Assembly: GCA_947090755.1 (NCBI GenBank)
Contig: CAMUPF010000009.1
Coordinates: forward strand, 1-64,000
Reading direction: 5' to 3'
DNA: 64,000 nucleotides
Origin: an uncultured Candidatus Melainabacteria bacterium
GTDB lineage: Bacteria > Cyanobacteriota > Vampirovibrionia > Gastranaerophilales > Gastranaerophilaceae
The notes beneath the pieces are model-generated. The model did no database searches. It worked only from the letters and a program-made list of their open reading frames with translations, and was not told the DNA's origin. The translations under genes were made by a program, and so were the position numbers. Numbering within the stretch: the stretch's first letter is position 1; each line of letters opens with the position of its first letter. This document shows positions 8,585-17,890 of this stretch, piece after piece.

Positions 8585-10558
8585 TCATTCACTTGCATTA
8601 TTTACCCTTAAAATCTCGTAAATATCCATTTTCTTTTGTTTGCCGCGAATTGTTACACCGCCAATTTTGATTACATCAACACGATTTTTTACAAATTCAT
8701 AAGTCGTTGAACCGATAAGAAATTTTGTTTTATAAACCTTGTTATAACTTTCAATTCGGCTTGCAATGTTTACAGTATCGCCGATAACCGTGTATTCAAG
8801 ACGTTTTTCGGAACCGATGTTACCCACAAAAACTTCGCCGGTGTTTATACCGATACCGATTTCAATGTCAGGTTTGTTTTCATCCATCCATTTATAGCGA
8901 AGTTTACGAACGCATTTTAACATTTCGTTTGCACAAAGAACCGCTTTCATCGGATGAAGTTCGTCCTCAATAGGGTCGCCGAAAATGGCCATTACAGCGT
9001 CACCGATAAATTTATTAATAACACCGTTGTATTTAGTGATAATCGGCTCAATCGCTGAAAAATATTCGTTCAGAATAACTGAAACCTCTTCCGCGCTCAT
9101 ACGCTCGCTCATTGATGTAAATCCGCGGATATCCGCAAACAAAACCGTTACAGTGGCTTTTTTACCGCCAAGCCGGATGTCATCAATATTTTTAACGACA
9201 TTTTGCATTACGTCCTGCGATAAGTATCTTCCCATCGCCATTTTAACTTTTTCTTTGTTTTTGTTCTCAAGAATAAACCTGAACGCATAGCCAAAAATCA
9301 AAGTCGCAAGGATTACGACAATCGGGGTAACCGCGTCAGGCGCGATGTTGTTCGGGTAAAGCAAAAGCGCACTAACAAGTATATATCCTGCGATAATTCC
9401 CATTACAACCGAAAGCGAAACGCCAAAACTCAACTGCATTACAAGTATAAATGTAATAATAGAAAGTATCAGCGCAAACAAAATTTCTACAGAAAGGTGC
9501 GGACGGTGAATAATTTGACCGTTCACAAGGTTGTCGTAAATACTTGCCTGAATATCCACCCCCGGATGGTTTATACCGACGGGCGTCATGCCTGAATCCT
9601 CAAGCCCGACGACATCCCCGCGTGCGTTCATGCCGAAAAATACCGTTTTACCTTTGAACTCTGACGGTGCGATTAAAGGTTTTTTGCCCAATTTTATCGC
9701 GTCGTAAGAATTTATAATATCAATCGCGGAATACTGCTTGTGTGAATAAATCGTATTCGGGCGGTATTTATAAAAATGAATATTGCTTGTAAATGTCTGG
9801 CGGTCAGTAACCGGAATCACCAGCCCCGTTTTGTCCACAAGAATTTTGTCCTCAAAAAGCGTAATTTTATCTGTATTGTTTGCAAGTAAATATGTTCTCA
9901 AAGCCAATGAAGGATAAAGTTCACCGTTAATATTTACGAGTGAGTAGGTTTTGATAAAGGTTTTATTAACCCCGTGCATACCGTTTGCAGAGGAACCGGC
10001 ATTTTTTAATGCAAAAAAGTATTCCTGCGGAAACACTGCCATGGATTTATAAATCCCTTCGGGTTTGCGTACACGTTTATCCTCAATATTTATTTTAAAC
10101 CGGTCGTTAAAATACGCTTCGTAAATAACACCGTCAACATCCTCCGGATAATCCTGTATTGTCGGTACAAAAGCCCCCACGAGTCTATCGGAGAGTTTTG
10201 CCACGGCACCATAAAACGCCCTATCGGATTCAGGGTTTTGCAAATCCGAACCCTTAACAACAGTATCCAGCGCAATCACATCAATATCAGTATATTCAGA
10301 AAAGTAATTCAAAATCTTTGAATACATTTCGCGTTTCCACGGCCAGCGAACCGCGTCAATAGATTTGTCGTCAATCGCAACGACCACCGTTTGCTCATTG
10401 CCGTTAGTCGTCGCTGAAAACGCTTTTATCATAAAGTTATAAATATTCGGGAATAAAAACGTATAAGAAACAAACCACACAATTAAAAATATGATTAAAT
10501 AGACAACAGACGAATAAAAATAAAACGCTCCTGTCTTAAATTTTTCAAAAAATTTCAT
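8585..10558 (-). CDS. CHASE2-domain class III adenylate/guanylate cyclase
   Basis: A 657-aa membrane sensor cyclase. After an N-terminal transmembrane helix comes an extracytoplasmic CHASE2 domain (VVVAIDDKSIDAVRWPWKR, ALDTVVKGSD). Next are about three transmembrane helices (residues ~355-430) and a C-terminal class III cyclase domain that makes cAMP or cGMP. Metal-binding motifs FADIRGFTS and FIGDAVMAIFGDP and the transition-state region TVIGDTVNIASRIES are intact, so it should be active. This architecture is common in Cyanobacteria. The ligand is unknown. It starts at ATG 10558 after GGGAG, divergent from eda. Confidence 0.93.
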   Translation of the reverse strand: MKFFEKFKTGAFYFYSSVVYLIIFLIVWFVSYTFLFPNIYNFMIKAFSATTNGNEQTVVVAIDDKSIDAVRWPWKREMYSKILNYFSEYTDIDVIALDTVVKGSDLQNPESDRAFYGAVAKLSDRLVGAFVPTIQDYPEDVDGVIYEAYFNDRFKINIEDKRVRKPEGIYKSMAVFPQEYFFALKNAGSSANGMHGVNKTFIKTYSLVNINGELYPSLALRTYLLANNTDKITLFEDKILVDKTGLVIPVTDRQTFTSNIHFYKYRPNTIYSHKQYSAIDIINSYDAIKLGKKPLIAPSEFKGKTVFFGMNARGDVVGLEDSGMTPVGINHPGVDIQASIYDNLVNGQIIHRPHLSVEILFALILSIITFILVMQLSFGVSLSVVMGIIAGYILVSALLLYPNNIAPDAVTPIVVILATLIFGYAFRFILENKNKEKVKMAMGRYLSQDVMQNVVKNIDDIRLGGKKATVTVLFADIRGFTSMSERMSAEEVSVILNEYFSAIEPIITKYNGVINKFIGDAVMAIFGDPIEDELHPMKAVLCANEMLKCVRKLRYKWMDENKPDIEIGIGINTGEVFVGNIGSEKRLEYTVIGDTVNIASRIESYNKVYKTKFLIGSTTYEFVKNRVDVIKIGGVTIRGKQKKMDIYEILRVNNASE

Positions 10559-10637
10559 CCGATACTCCCTTAATCGTAAACTAATTTATTCATTTACCTT
10601 TTTATGATATAATAAATTAAGAAAAAAAGGTAGAGGT

Positions 10638-11261
10638 ATGAAAAAATATATTTATAACGACACATTAATTGAAATAATGAAAGACCAGAAAATATTTCCG
10701 GTATTGCGCGGAAAAGACAAAAACCGAATGGTTCAAACCGCAAGAGCACTGGCAAAAGCAGGCATCGAAATCGTCGAAATCAATGTCGACGCACCGGAAA
10801 TCTTTGAAGCAATCGAAGAAGTTTCCAACGAAATTATAGTTTGCGCAGGCGGAATTATCACTTCCCTGCAGGCTGAAACCGCTTTTCAGGCAGGTGCAAA
10901 AGTATTTTCATCACCAATTTTTCAAACAAATCTTTTAAAGATTTCTAAAAGCCGCAAAATCCCGTATATTGCGGGCACAACAACCGCAAATGAGGCTTAC
11001 ACGGCGTGGAAAGCAAGAATTCCGCTGATTAAATTGTACCCGATTACAGCAATGGGCGGCACCATGTACCTTGAAGATATATTAAGACCTATGCCGTTCT
11101 TGAACATCATGCCTGCCGGAAACGTAAAACTTTCACAGGTGAAAGACTATATCAATGCAGGGGCAATCTCAGTCGGTGTCGGCCGTGATATTTATGAAGC
11201 CTATACTCCGGAACAGATTACGGCAAGAATGCACAATTTCTTAAAAGAATTAAACGGTTAG
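10638..11261 (+). CDS. eda: KDPG/KHG aldolase family protein
   Basis: A 207-aa class I aldolase that cleaves 2-keto-3-deoxy-6-phosphogluconate (or a related 2-keto acid) to pyruvate plus an aldehyde. The Schiff-base lysine is K132 in LIKLYPI, and the general acid/base glutamate is E47 in IEIVEIN. The phosphate-binding glycine stretch near AGNVKLSQV is present. It is preceded by AAAGGTAGAGGT and a TATAAT at 10608-10613, and csaB follows 4 bp later. No Entner-Doudoroff dehydratase is nearby, so substrate is uncertain. Confidence 0.88.
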   Translation: MKKYIYNDTLIEIMKDQKIFPVLRGKDKNRMVQTARALAKAGIEIVEINVDAPEIFEAIEEVSNEIIVCAGGIITSLQAETAFQAGAKVFSSPIFQTNLLKISKSRKIPYIAGTTTANEAYTAWKARIPLIKLYPITAMGGTMYLEDILRPMPFLNIMPAGNVKLSQVKDYINAGAISVGVGRDIYEAYTPEQITARMHNFLKELNG

Positions 11262-11265
11262 AATT

Positions 11266-12216
11266 ATGGCTAAAAAGGTCGCGATTTCAGGCTATTACGG
11301 GTTCAAAAACTTTGGCGACGAATTAATTCTGTCGATTTTGACAGAACATTTAAAACGTGACGGCACTGATATAACCGTTTTCACCGTTAACCCTGAATTT
11401 ACCGCACAAACCTACGGCGTTAAAACCGCACGAACCTTTAACCCGCTTGATGTTATAAAAACCATCGCGGCAACAGATGTTTTAATTTCCGGCGGCGGAA
11501 GCCTTTTTCAGGACGCGACGAGTTTAAAAAGTGTAATTTATTACGCCTTTGTGCTCGGGCTTGCACAACTTTCAGGTAAAAAAACAATAATTTTCTCACA
11601 GGGGGTCGGCCCGCTTAATCACCCGATTTCGCGTTTTCTTGTAAAAAATCTTTTTCGCAGGTGTAATTATGTTTCCGTTCGCGACGAAAAAAGCCTTGAT
11701 TTACTAAAAAACTGGGGCATTGATGCAGAACTCGTTCCTGACCCCGCGTATTCTCTGGAAATCTCACCCTGCACAAAAGAACCTGTAACAGGCGTTCAAC
11801 TGCGCCAATTCGAGGGTGTTGACGATAAATTTCTGACAAACCTCGCTGCCGCAATTCAAACAAAGCCCAAAATCTTTTCGCTCCAAAAATCGCTTGACCT
11901 TGAGGTTTGCAAAAATTTTGCGAACAAAACCGACGGCAAAATCATTGAAGAAAACCTTATCGAAGAACTCAGCCGCGTAGAAATTTTAGTTTCAATGCGC
12001 TTTCACTCGCTGATAGCAGCTCTCAAAGCGGGCGTCAAATGCGCCGTCATCAACTACGACCCTAAAGTCAAAACTTTAGCCGAAAACTACTCGCTTCCGC
12101 TAATCGAATTTACCGACAGCGCTGATGTAATTAAGCAAAAAATTAACAACGCCGCATCCGCACAATTGCCGGAACAAACTTTCCCGTGGGAAAAGATATT
12201 AAAGTTCATAAGCTGA
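11266..12216 (+). CDS. csaB: Polysaccharide pyruvyl transferase (CsaB family)
   Basis: A 316-aa member of the CsaB/polysaccharide pyruvyl transferase family, which ketalises sugars in secondary cell-wall polymers with pyruvate so that S-layer-homology proteins can bind. The N-terminal GYYGFKNFGDELIL, SGGGSLFQDATS and FSQGVGPL, and the C-terminal SMRFHSLIAALKAGV, are diagnostic. Only 4 bp separate it from eda. Its 3' end overlaps the convergent Stealth gene by 18 bp. Pyruvylation of a cell-surface glycan is the likely role. Confidence 0.9.
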   Translation: MAKKVAISGYYGFKNFGDELILSILTEHLKRDGTDITVFTVNPEFTAQTYGVKTARTFNPLDVIKTIAATDVLISGGGSLFQDATSLKSVIYYAFVLGLAQLSGKKTIIFSQGVGPLNHPISRFLVKNLFRRCNYVSVRDEKSLDLLKNWGIDAELVPDPAYSLEISPCTKEPVTGVQLRQFEGVDDKFLTNLAAAIQTKPKIFSLQKSLDLEVCKNFANKTDGKIIEENLIEELSRVEILVSMRFHSLIAALKAGVKCAVINYDPKVKTLAENYSLPLIEFTDSADVIKQKINNAASAQLPEQTFPWEKILKFIS

Positions 12217-13152
12217 TTTTTCAGGGAACTTTTCTTCAAGCATTGTCTTCATATAAAGTCGGTCTTTATCAGTTGTTTTAGCGCCGTCATTTATACAGAA
12301 AAGTTTAAAATCTTTACCTCTGAATCGTTTCATCTTTTTAATAGTGCAGCTTGAATAACAGGTTTCATGTATAGTCGGAAAAACACCTTCAAACCATCTG
12401 CGTGGATATTCCTTTATAACAGCGCCTTTTTCCGCAACAGCATAGTAACTTACAATCATTCTCTGGACATCCGTAAACTCTCTGAAAGTATGCTGTGCGG
12501 TAAGTTCATATTGCTCTTTAAAACTTTTAATACATTCAAGATAATCAGATTTTCTGTAACTATCAATACCATGATGTGACCAGTAAGGAACATCTTTACC
12601 GAATTTATCCAGCACCATTTTACGCGCATTACGAACTATTGTACCAAACAAAGATTTTCCGGCCTTATTTTTCTTGCCCATCCTTTTGCTGGTTCTGACA
12701 ATCGGAGCCCCATCAGGTGTAAAGAAAAAGTCTTTTTCAACATTACCCCAGAAAAACATATCATCATTTGCATATAAAAAATGTTCGCTCAAGCCTTCGA
12801 TATTTGGAAGGAAAATTTCGATGGCAGAAGAATTAAACATCGGAAGATATTTCGCGGGAATAATATCCTTATGGTCAATAATATTTATTTTCGGGTGATT
12901 AACATTAAGCCACTGCGGAACCTGCGCATTAGTAATAATATAAATATTACGCACCCACGGTGCGAATTTTTCTGCAGAACGCAAGGAATACTTCAATTCA
13001 TCCATTTCAATAAAACGATAATCAGAAGAACTATCCTTATCTAATTCTACACCATGATAACTTGCGAGCGCTTCAAGTCGCTTACGTTTAAATTCCGGCT
13101 CGTTTCCATCGCACCATAAATAAACTAAATCAATATCAAATCTTAATTCCAT
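12199..13152 (-). CDS. Stealth-family sugar-phosphate transferase
   Basis: A 317-aa protein of the Stealth family, which transfers hexose-1-phosphates in capsular or cell-wall polysaccharides. It starts with the conserved block region DLVYLWCDGNEPE, followed by DELKYSLRSAEKFAPWVRNI and IITNAQVPQWL. LYANDDMFFWG carries the catalytic DD pair, and WSHHGIDSYRKS follows. The gene stands alone, with glycan-modifying csaB converging on it. Substrate cannot be assigned. Confidence 0.9.
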   Translation of the reverse strand: MELRFDIDLVYLWCDGNEPEFKRKRLEALASYHGVELDKDSSSDYRFIEMDELKYSLRSAEKFAPWVRNIYIITNAQVPQWLNVNHPKINIIDHKDIIPAKYLPMFNSSAIEIFLPNIEGLSEHFLYANDDMFFWGNVEKDFFFTPDGAPIVRTSKRMGKKNKAGKSLFGTIVRNARKMVLDKFGKDVPYWSHHGIDSYRKSDYLECIKSFKEQYELTAQHTFREFTDVQRMIVSYYAVAEKGAVIKEYPRRWFEGVFPTIHETCYSSCTIKKMKRFRGKDFKLFCINDGAKTTDKDRLYMKTMLEEKFPEKSAYEL

Positions 13153-13246
13153 AATTTAGTTATACATAAACAATGTTAGGAAATTATTAGCAAAATTAAA
13201 TCCAGGCCTCAATTTTTTAACTTATGTCAAGAAAGTTTACAAAATC

Positions 13247-13275
13247 TTTACAACTTGACTTTACTCTGTTATGAT
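13247..13275 (+). promoter_or_regulatory. Promoter of the S1-domain gene, TTTACA-17-TATGAT
   Basis: TTTACA at 13247-13252, 17 nt, then TATGAT at 13270-13275, 33 nt before the ATG at 13309. Confidence 0.55.
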
Positions 13276-13308
13276 GTAGTAGTTAATAGGGTAATCCATG
13301 GAGTAAAA

Positions 13309-14415
13309 ATGACATCAAAAGAATTAAGTTTTGAAGAACTGTTAGCGAAATATGACTACAGTTTTCAAAAAGGAAGTTTAGTAAAAGGTACCGTTTGCGG
13401 CTACGACAATTCAGGCGTACTCGTTGATATCGGTGCAAAAACAACTGCGGTTGTTCCTAACCGCGAAGCCGTAGACAAAGGCGAAAACGTTGAAGAAAAA
13501 TTAGTTAAAGGCGCAGAATACGAATTCCTAATCATCAGAGAAGAAGATGAAGACGGTAAATTCCTTCTTTCTTACAAACGAGTCCAAAGCGCTTATGCAT
13601 GGCAAGAACTTGAAAAAGCAAAAGCTGCAGGAGATGTTATCCTCGCAACTGTTACAGGAATCGTTAAAGGCGGACTTCTCGTTGAAGTTTCAGGCGTTAA
13701 AGGTTTTGTTCCATCTTCACAATTGCGCTCTAAAGACGCAGGCGTTGAAGTCGGTGCTAAAATTGAATTAAAAATTCTTACACTTGACGCTCAACAAAAT
13801 TCATTCATTCTTTCAAACAAAAAAGTTTACGACGACAGCGTTGTTGAAAGCCGCAAAAATCTTTTCTCACAAATCGAACCGGGTCAGGTTGTTAAAGGCG
13901 ATGTTGTTAGAATCACAGATTTCGGCGCATTCGTTGATTTGGGCGGAATCGATGGTTTGTTACCGCTTTCACAACTTTCATGGCGCTGGATTGACCATCC
14001 GACTGATATCTTGAAAGTCGGCGAAAAAATCGACGTTGAAGTTATTGCAGTTGACCATGAAAAACAACGTGTTTCATTGAGTTTGAAAAACCTTGAACCG
14101 GATCCGTGGATTGAAGCAGAAAAAAATATCAAAACCGGCGACAAAGTTGAAGGCGTAATTTCCAGAATCAAACATTTCGGCGCATTCGTAGAAGTTTGCC
14201 CGGGTGTTGAAGCATTATTGCCTCACGCAGAAGTTGTTGAATTACAAAACAAAATCGGCTCTGTTCTAAAAGTAGGCGATAAAGTTTTGACTTACATCTT
14301 GAAATTCAACCCTACAGATAAGAGAATCGCTCTAACGGTTGATGAATCAAAATTCGACACCGACGCAGAAGTTGACTTTGTAGAACCACCGGTTCCGGAA
14401 GCTCCGGAAGCGTAA
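13309..14415 (+). CDS. rpsA: 30S ribosomal protein S1 / S1-domain RNA-binding protein
   Basis: A 368-aa protein with four S1 (OB-fold) RNA-binding repeats: near residues 18-80 (VKGTVCGYDNSGVLVDIG), 100-165 (VTGIVKGGLLVEVSG), 185-255 (GDVVRITDFGAFVDLG) and 270-345 (GVISRIKHFGAFVEVCPG). It then has an acidic tail. The size fits the shorter S1 proteins of Cyanobacteria, which lack the six-domain proteobacterial layout. ATG 13309 follows GGAGT; the frame is open farther upstream but into the promoter. It helps recruit mRNA to the ribosome. Confidence 0.88.
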   Translation: MTSKELSFEELLAKYDYSFQKGSLVKGTVCGYDNSGVLVDIGAKTTAVVPNREAVDKGENVEEKLVKGAEYEFLIIREEDEDGKFLLSYKRVQSAYAWQELEKAKAAGDVILATVTGIVKGGLLVEVSGVKGFVPSSQLRSKDAGVEVGAKIELKILTLDAQQNSFILSNKKVYDDSVVESRKNLFSQIEPGQVVKGDVVRITDFGAFVDLGGIDGLLPLSQLSWRWIDHPTDILKVGEKIDVEVIAVDHEKQRVSLSLKNLEPDPWIEAEKNIKTGDKVEGVISRIKHFGAFVEVCPGVEALLPHAEVVELQNKIGSVLKVGDKVLTYILKFNPTDKRIALTVDESKFDTDAEVDFVEPPVPEAPEA

Positions 14416-14426
14416 CGCACAGATTT

Positions 14427-14456
14427 AAAAAAGCCACCTTTTCAGGTGGCTTTTTT
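14427..14456. terminator. Bidirectional terminator between rpsA and tsaD
   Basis: The 13-bp stem AAAAAAGCCACCT/AGGTGGCTTTTTT with a TTTC loop has A/T runs on both sides, so it serves both convergent genes. Confidence 0.9.
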
Positions 14457-14457
14457 A

Positions 14458-15489
14458 TTATTTAACTCTTGAAAAAACTTCTACATTTATATCGTCAAAA
14501 GTGTTTGTATTGAAGTAAGCACAGCTTGCAACCATTGCCGCGTTGTCTGTGCAGTATTTCATCGGCGGCGCAAAAACTTTATAGCCTTCTTCCTCAAGTG
14601 AGAAAACTTTTCTGCGGATTTCGGAGTTTGCCGCAACACCGCCTGCAAGTACAACTTGCTTGTAGCCGCGTTCTTCTAATGCTTTTTTTAACTTTTTATA
14701 AAGCGTTTTTGAAACACATTCCTGAAAACTTGCGCACAAATCTGCCGTCGGAAGCTCCTGACCATCAAAGGATTTCACGAGTTTTAGCATTGCGGTTTTA
14801 AGCCCGCTGAAACTAAAATTATATCCGTCAACTTTTGCCTGCGGCAATATAAACGCTTTCGGGTTGCCTTCATGTGCCATTTTGTCAAGCTTCGGCCCTC
14901 CGGGGTATGGAAGCCCGATTAGACGCGCGACTTTATCATAAGCTTCACCCACAGCGTCGTCAATTGTTTCGCCTAAAATTGTTTGTTCAGAATAAGATTT
15001 CACATCAATAATCTGCGTGTGACCGCCGCTCACAAGTAAAGCCAAAAACGGAGGCTTCAAATCCGTATCAAGATAGTTTGCGCAAAGGTGCGCATTTAAG
15101 TGGTTTACGCCGATAAACGGTTTGTCGTTGACAAGCGCTAATGTTTTCGCTGCGTTCAACCCGACAAGTAAACACCCCACAAGCCCGGGGCCGACAGTCG
15201 CGGCAAAAGCAGTAATGTCGGAACCTTTAACCCCTGCCTGTTTATAAGCCTCATCAATTACGACATTTATCGCCTCTAAGTGTTCACGTGCCGCGATTTC
15301 AGGAAAAACTCCACCGTATTTTTCGTGGATTTTAACCTGCGATGCAACAACATTGGCAACTACTTCACGTCCACCTTTCACAATTGCACAGGCGGTTTCG
15401 TCACAGCTTGATTCAATCGCCATAATTAGCGAATTTTCATTTAGTTCTATCTGTTTATTGGAAAACGATGTAAATTTTGTATTGTTCAT
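14458..15489 (-). CDS. tsaD: tRNA N6-adenosine threonylcarbamoyltransferase
   Basis: TsaD makes t6A37 in ANN-decoding tRNAs, using the threonylcarbamoyl-AMP produced by TsaC, also encoded here (52703-53308). The ASKHA fold shows as MAIESSCDETACAIV. The iron-binding pair is in NHLNAHL, and LLVSGGHTQII and LAGGVAANSEIR are also present. I start at ATG 15489 (343 aa): a TATGAT -10 box with a TG extension lies exactly 6 nt upstream, so the mRNA is probably leaderless. It diverges from obgE with 30 bp between starts. Confidence 0.95.
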   Translation of the reverse strand: MNNTKFTSFSNKQIELNENSLIMAIESSCDETACAIVKGGREVVANVVASQVKIHEKYGGVFPEIAAREHLEAINVVIDEAYKQAGVKGSDITAFAATVGPGLVGCLLVGLNAAKTLALVNDKPFIGVNHLNAHLCANYLDTDLKPPFLALLVSGGHTQIIDVKSYSEQTILGETIDDAVGEAYDKVARLIGLPYPGGPKLDKMAHEGNPKAFILPQAKVDGYNFSFSGLKTAMLKLVKSFDGQELPTADLCASFQECVSKTLYKKLKKALEERGYKQVVLAGGVAANSEIRRKVFSLEEEGYKVFAPPMKYCTDNAAMVASCAYFNTNTFDDINVEVFSRVK

Positions 15490-15519
15490 GTTATTATCAT
15501 AGCACAAAGGAATAAAATT

Positions 15520-16803
15520 ATGCAGTTTATAGATAAAAGTAAAATCAGAATAGTTTCAGGCCGCGGCGGCAACGGAATGGTTGCGTGGCGCCGTGAAAAA
15601 TATGTAGACAAAGGCGGACCGGCCGGCGGCGACGGCGGACGCGGCGGTGACGTTTATTTAGTCGCAGATGAAGGAATGTCTACACTGATGGATTTTAAAT
15701 ATAAATCTGTTTATAAAGCACAGGGCGGCGAAAACGGCGGAATTAAAAACTGCCACGGAGCCTGCGCAAAAGATTTGTACATAAAAGTTCCGGTCGGAAC
15801 GTTAGTGCGCGACATCAAAACCGGAAACGTTATTGCGGACTTAACAAAAAACGAACAAACCGTAATGGTTGCCAAAGGCGGACGCGGCGGACGCGGAAAC
15901 GCACGTTTTGCAACAGCGCAAAAACGCGCGCCGCAATTTTGCGAACCGGGCGAACCGGGGATTGAACGCGAACTATTTTTAGAATTGAAATTAATCGCTG
16001 ACGTCGGACTTCTCGGTATGCCGAACGCCGGTAAATCAACTTTGATAAGCAGGATTTCGTCTGCACGCCCGAAAATCGCGGATTATCCGTTCACGACTCT
16101 TGTTCCGAATCTTGGTGTCGTCAAAAAACGCAACGGCGACGGCTATGTGGTCGCGGACATTCCGGGGTTAATTGAGGGCGCAAGCGAGGGCGTCGGGCTT
16201 GGTTATGAATTTTTACGCCACGTTGAGCGCTGCCGTTTCCTTGTTCACCTGATAGACGTTACGGCCGAAAACCCGTACAAAAATTACGAAATTATCAATA
16301 ACGAACTCAAAAAACATTCAGAAGCACTCTATGAGCGCTATCAAATCGTTGTTTTAAATAAAATTGACGCAATCGACGAAGAACGACTTGCCGAGATTCG
16401 TGCAGAATTCAAGCCGCACGTGAAAGAACTCTATGAAATTTCAGCGGTTACAGGCGAAGGCTTAGAGAAATTGCTTGACGTTATGAGTCAAAAAGTCGAC
16501 GAGATTCCGCACCCGCCATCAGAAGTTAACGTCGAAGAAGATTTAGGCGCGTTCGACAATGATGACAGCAGTTTTGAAGTCTTTAAAGCCGACAAAAACA
16601 CCTTCATCATTCAGGGCGGAAAAATCGAACGACTTGCTCAGGTTACAAGCGACCGCAACCCTGAACAAGTAATCCGTTTACAAAACATTATGAAAGGTAT
16701 GGGAATCTTTGATGAACTTGCCAAACGCGGAATAAAAGACGAAGACACCATAATCGTCGGCCATCTGGAATTTGTTTACTTCAAAGATGAAATTTATGGT
16801 TAA
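15520..16803 (+). CDS. obgE: GTPase ObgE/CgtA
   Basis: A 427-aa Obg GTPase involved in large ribosomal subunit maturation and the stringent response. The glycine-rich Obg fold covers residues 1-158 (GRGGNGMVAWRREKYVDKGG). The G domain shows G1 GMPNAGKST, G3 DIPGLIEGA and G4 NKID. A C-terminal OCT domain (~residues 345-425) ends with the usual FVYF region. AAAGGA precedes the ATG. It shares a very short divergent intergenic region with tsaD. Confidence 0.97.
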   Translation: MQFIDKSKIRIVSGRGGNGMVAWRREKYVDKGGPAGGDGGRGGDVYLVADEGMSTLMDFKYKSVYKAQGGENGGIKNCHGACAKDLYIKVPVGTLVRDIKTGNVIADLTKNEQTVMVAKGGRGGRGNARFATAQKRAPQFCEPGEPGIERELFLELKLIADVGLLGMPNAGKSTLISRISSARPKIADYPFTTLVPNLGVVKKRNGDGYVVADIPGLIEGASEGVGLGYEFLRHVERCRFLVHLIDVTAENPYKNYEIINNELKKHSEALYERYQIVVLNKIDAIDEERLAEIRAEFKPHVKELYEISAVTGEGLEKLLDVMSQKVDEIPHPPSEVNVEEDLGAFDNDDSSFEVFKADKNTFIIQGGKIERLAQVTSDRNPEQVIRLQNIMKGMGIFDELAKRGIKDEDTIIVGHLEFVYFKDEIYG

Positions 16804-16806
16804 CGG

Positions 16807-17815
16807 TTAACGCTTGACGCAGCGCACAAAGCTTCTGTCATTGCGTGCATAAGGATAATGCCGCCCTGTTGTCATATATTGAAGCCACGCTTTATCAGTT
16901 GAAGAAAGTGTGCTTGACCAATAGTGTGTAGTACAGTTTCCAATAAGTTCTCTATTGTAAAACATTGCGGCCAACTCATCCCTATTTGGTAATCTGCTTT
17001 CGCTGTCTATTTTCAGACATAATGCGCCTGCATCATATTGATTCGGAGAGGTAGACAAATCATGCACAAGAGGCATAGGAGCAACGACAACAGGGTCACT
17101 CGGGTACATTACCGTCATAAAACCTATGTCTTTTCCGACTGTATTTGGTCCTTTATTACCGTTTAAATCATATATAAAATTGGCACACATTTTGGGTTGC
17201 GCGAAAAACCCTTCGGTTTCAGCCATACTTCCTGAACAATTAGGATTATAAAATATTGCAATGCTTTCACCGTTCTGGGTTTCAAATGCCGCTGCTTTTG
17301 TATCAAGCTGTGAATATTTCCAGCTTCCATCCGGCCCACCTTCTGCATATCCGCTTGTTGATACACTTGAATTAAACATACTGTTCAATTTAACCAGTGT
17401 GGTTGGGAAAGAAGCAATCAAACTGCCAGCCATATTGGTAAATTGATTAGGAATTCCGCAATCGGCGAGGTGATCGGCGTCGCAAATGTTGTTAATTTTT
17501 AAAACTTTTGAAAGTCCTTCAGTAACAAAGGTTTCGGCGGCCGTATCCACTGCGGAGGTTGAATCGTTGCCCTCAGTCAGGGTTCCGTAACCGTTCAACG
17601 CCGGCATTAAAGCGATTGCCTGCGACATTCGGGCATAAAGCGCTTTTCTTTGTGTGTTCCATGTCCGTTCGTTAATGTTGCCGGTCAGCGACGGCAAGGT
17701 TATCGCCGCAACCACACCAATAATCGTCAATGACAGAAGTATTTCTGCCATCGTAAAACCTTTAGTCAGGCGGCTAAGACCCCCCCCCTGTCCATGTTAA
17801 TAGTCTAGTTTTCAT
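16807..17815 (-). CDS. Pilin-like adhesin A, G-tract leader (frame broken as sequenced)
   Basis: A type IV pilin-like gene. ATG at 17815 begins a leader (MKTRLLTWT) followed by nine G. The pilin frame then reads LSRLTKG|FTMAEILLSLT, with the prepilin peptidase site G|F and Glu at +5 of the mature protein. With 9 G the ATG frame hits TAG after the tract; 8 or 11 G would join ATG to pilin. From the internal MAEILL (17751) the frame is open for 314 aa. Shared family blocks are GNINERTWNTQRKALYARMS, a Cys pair NICDADHLADCG, FETQNGES and CANFIYDLNGNKGPNTVGKD. The C-terminal domain has SESRLPNRDEL, YWSST and RCVKR, resembling DUF1566/Lcl_C. It stands alone between obgE and glgC. Confidence 0.85.
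17780..17788 (-). repeat. Homopolymeric G tract, 9 nt (minus strand)
   Basis: Nine G in the leader of pilin A. The pilin frame is joined to the ATG when the length is 8 or 11. Confidence 0.95.
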
Positions 17816-17836
17816 AAATACATCCTTTCTGAATAT

Positions 17837-17865
17837 ATTATGTACTATTTTTTCTAAAAAGTAAA
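17837..17865 (-). promoter_or_regulatory. Pilin A promoter, TTTACT-17-CATAAT
   Basis: TTTACT, 17 nt, CATAAT on the minus strand, 21 nt before the ATG. The -35 box abuts and slightly overlaps the end of the glgC terminator hairpin. AGAAAGGATG upstream of the ATG is the ribosome site. Confidence 0.7.
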
Positions 17866-17886
17866 GCCCCTTTTCAGGGGCTTTTT
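17863..17886 (-). terminator. glgC terminator
   Basis: Stem AAAGCCCC/GGGGCTTT with a 6-nt loop directly after glgC. On the minus strand it is followed by ACTTTTT, which overlaps the pilin A -35 box. Confidence 0.75.
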
Positions 17887-17890
17887 ATTA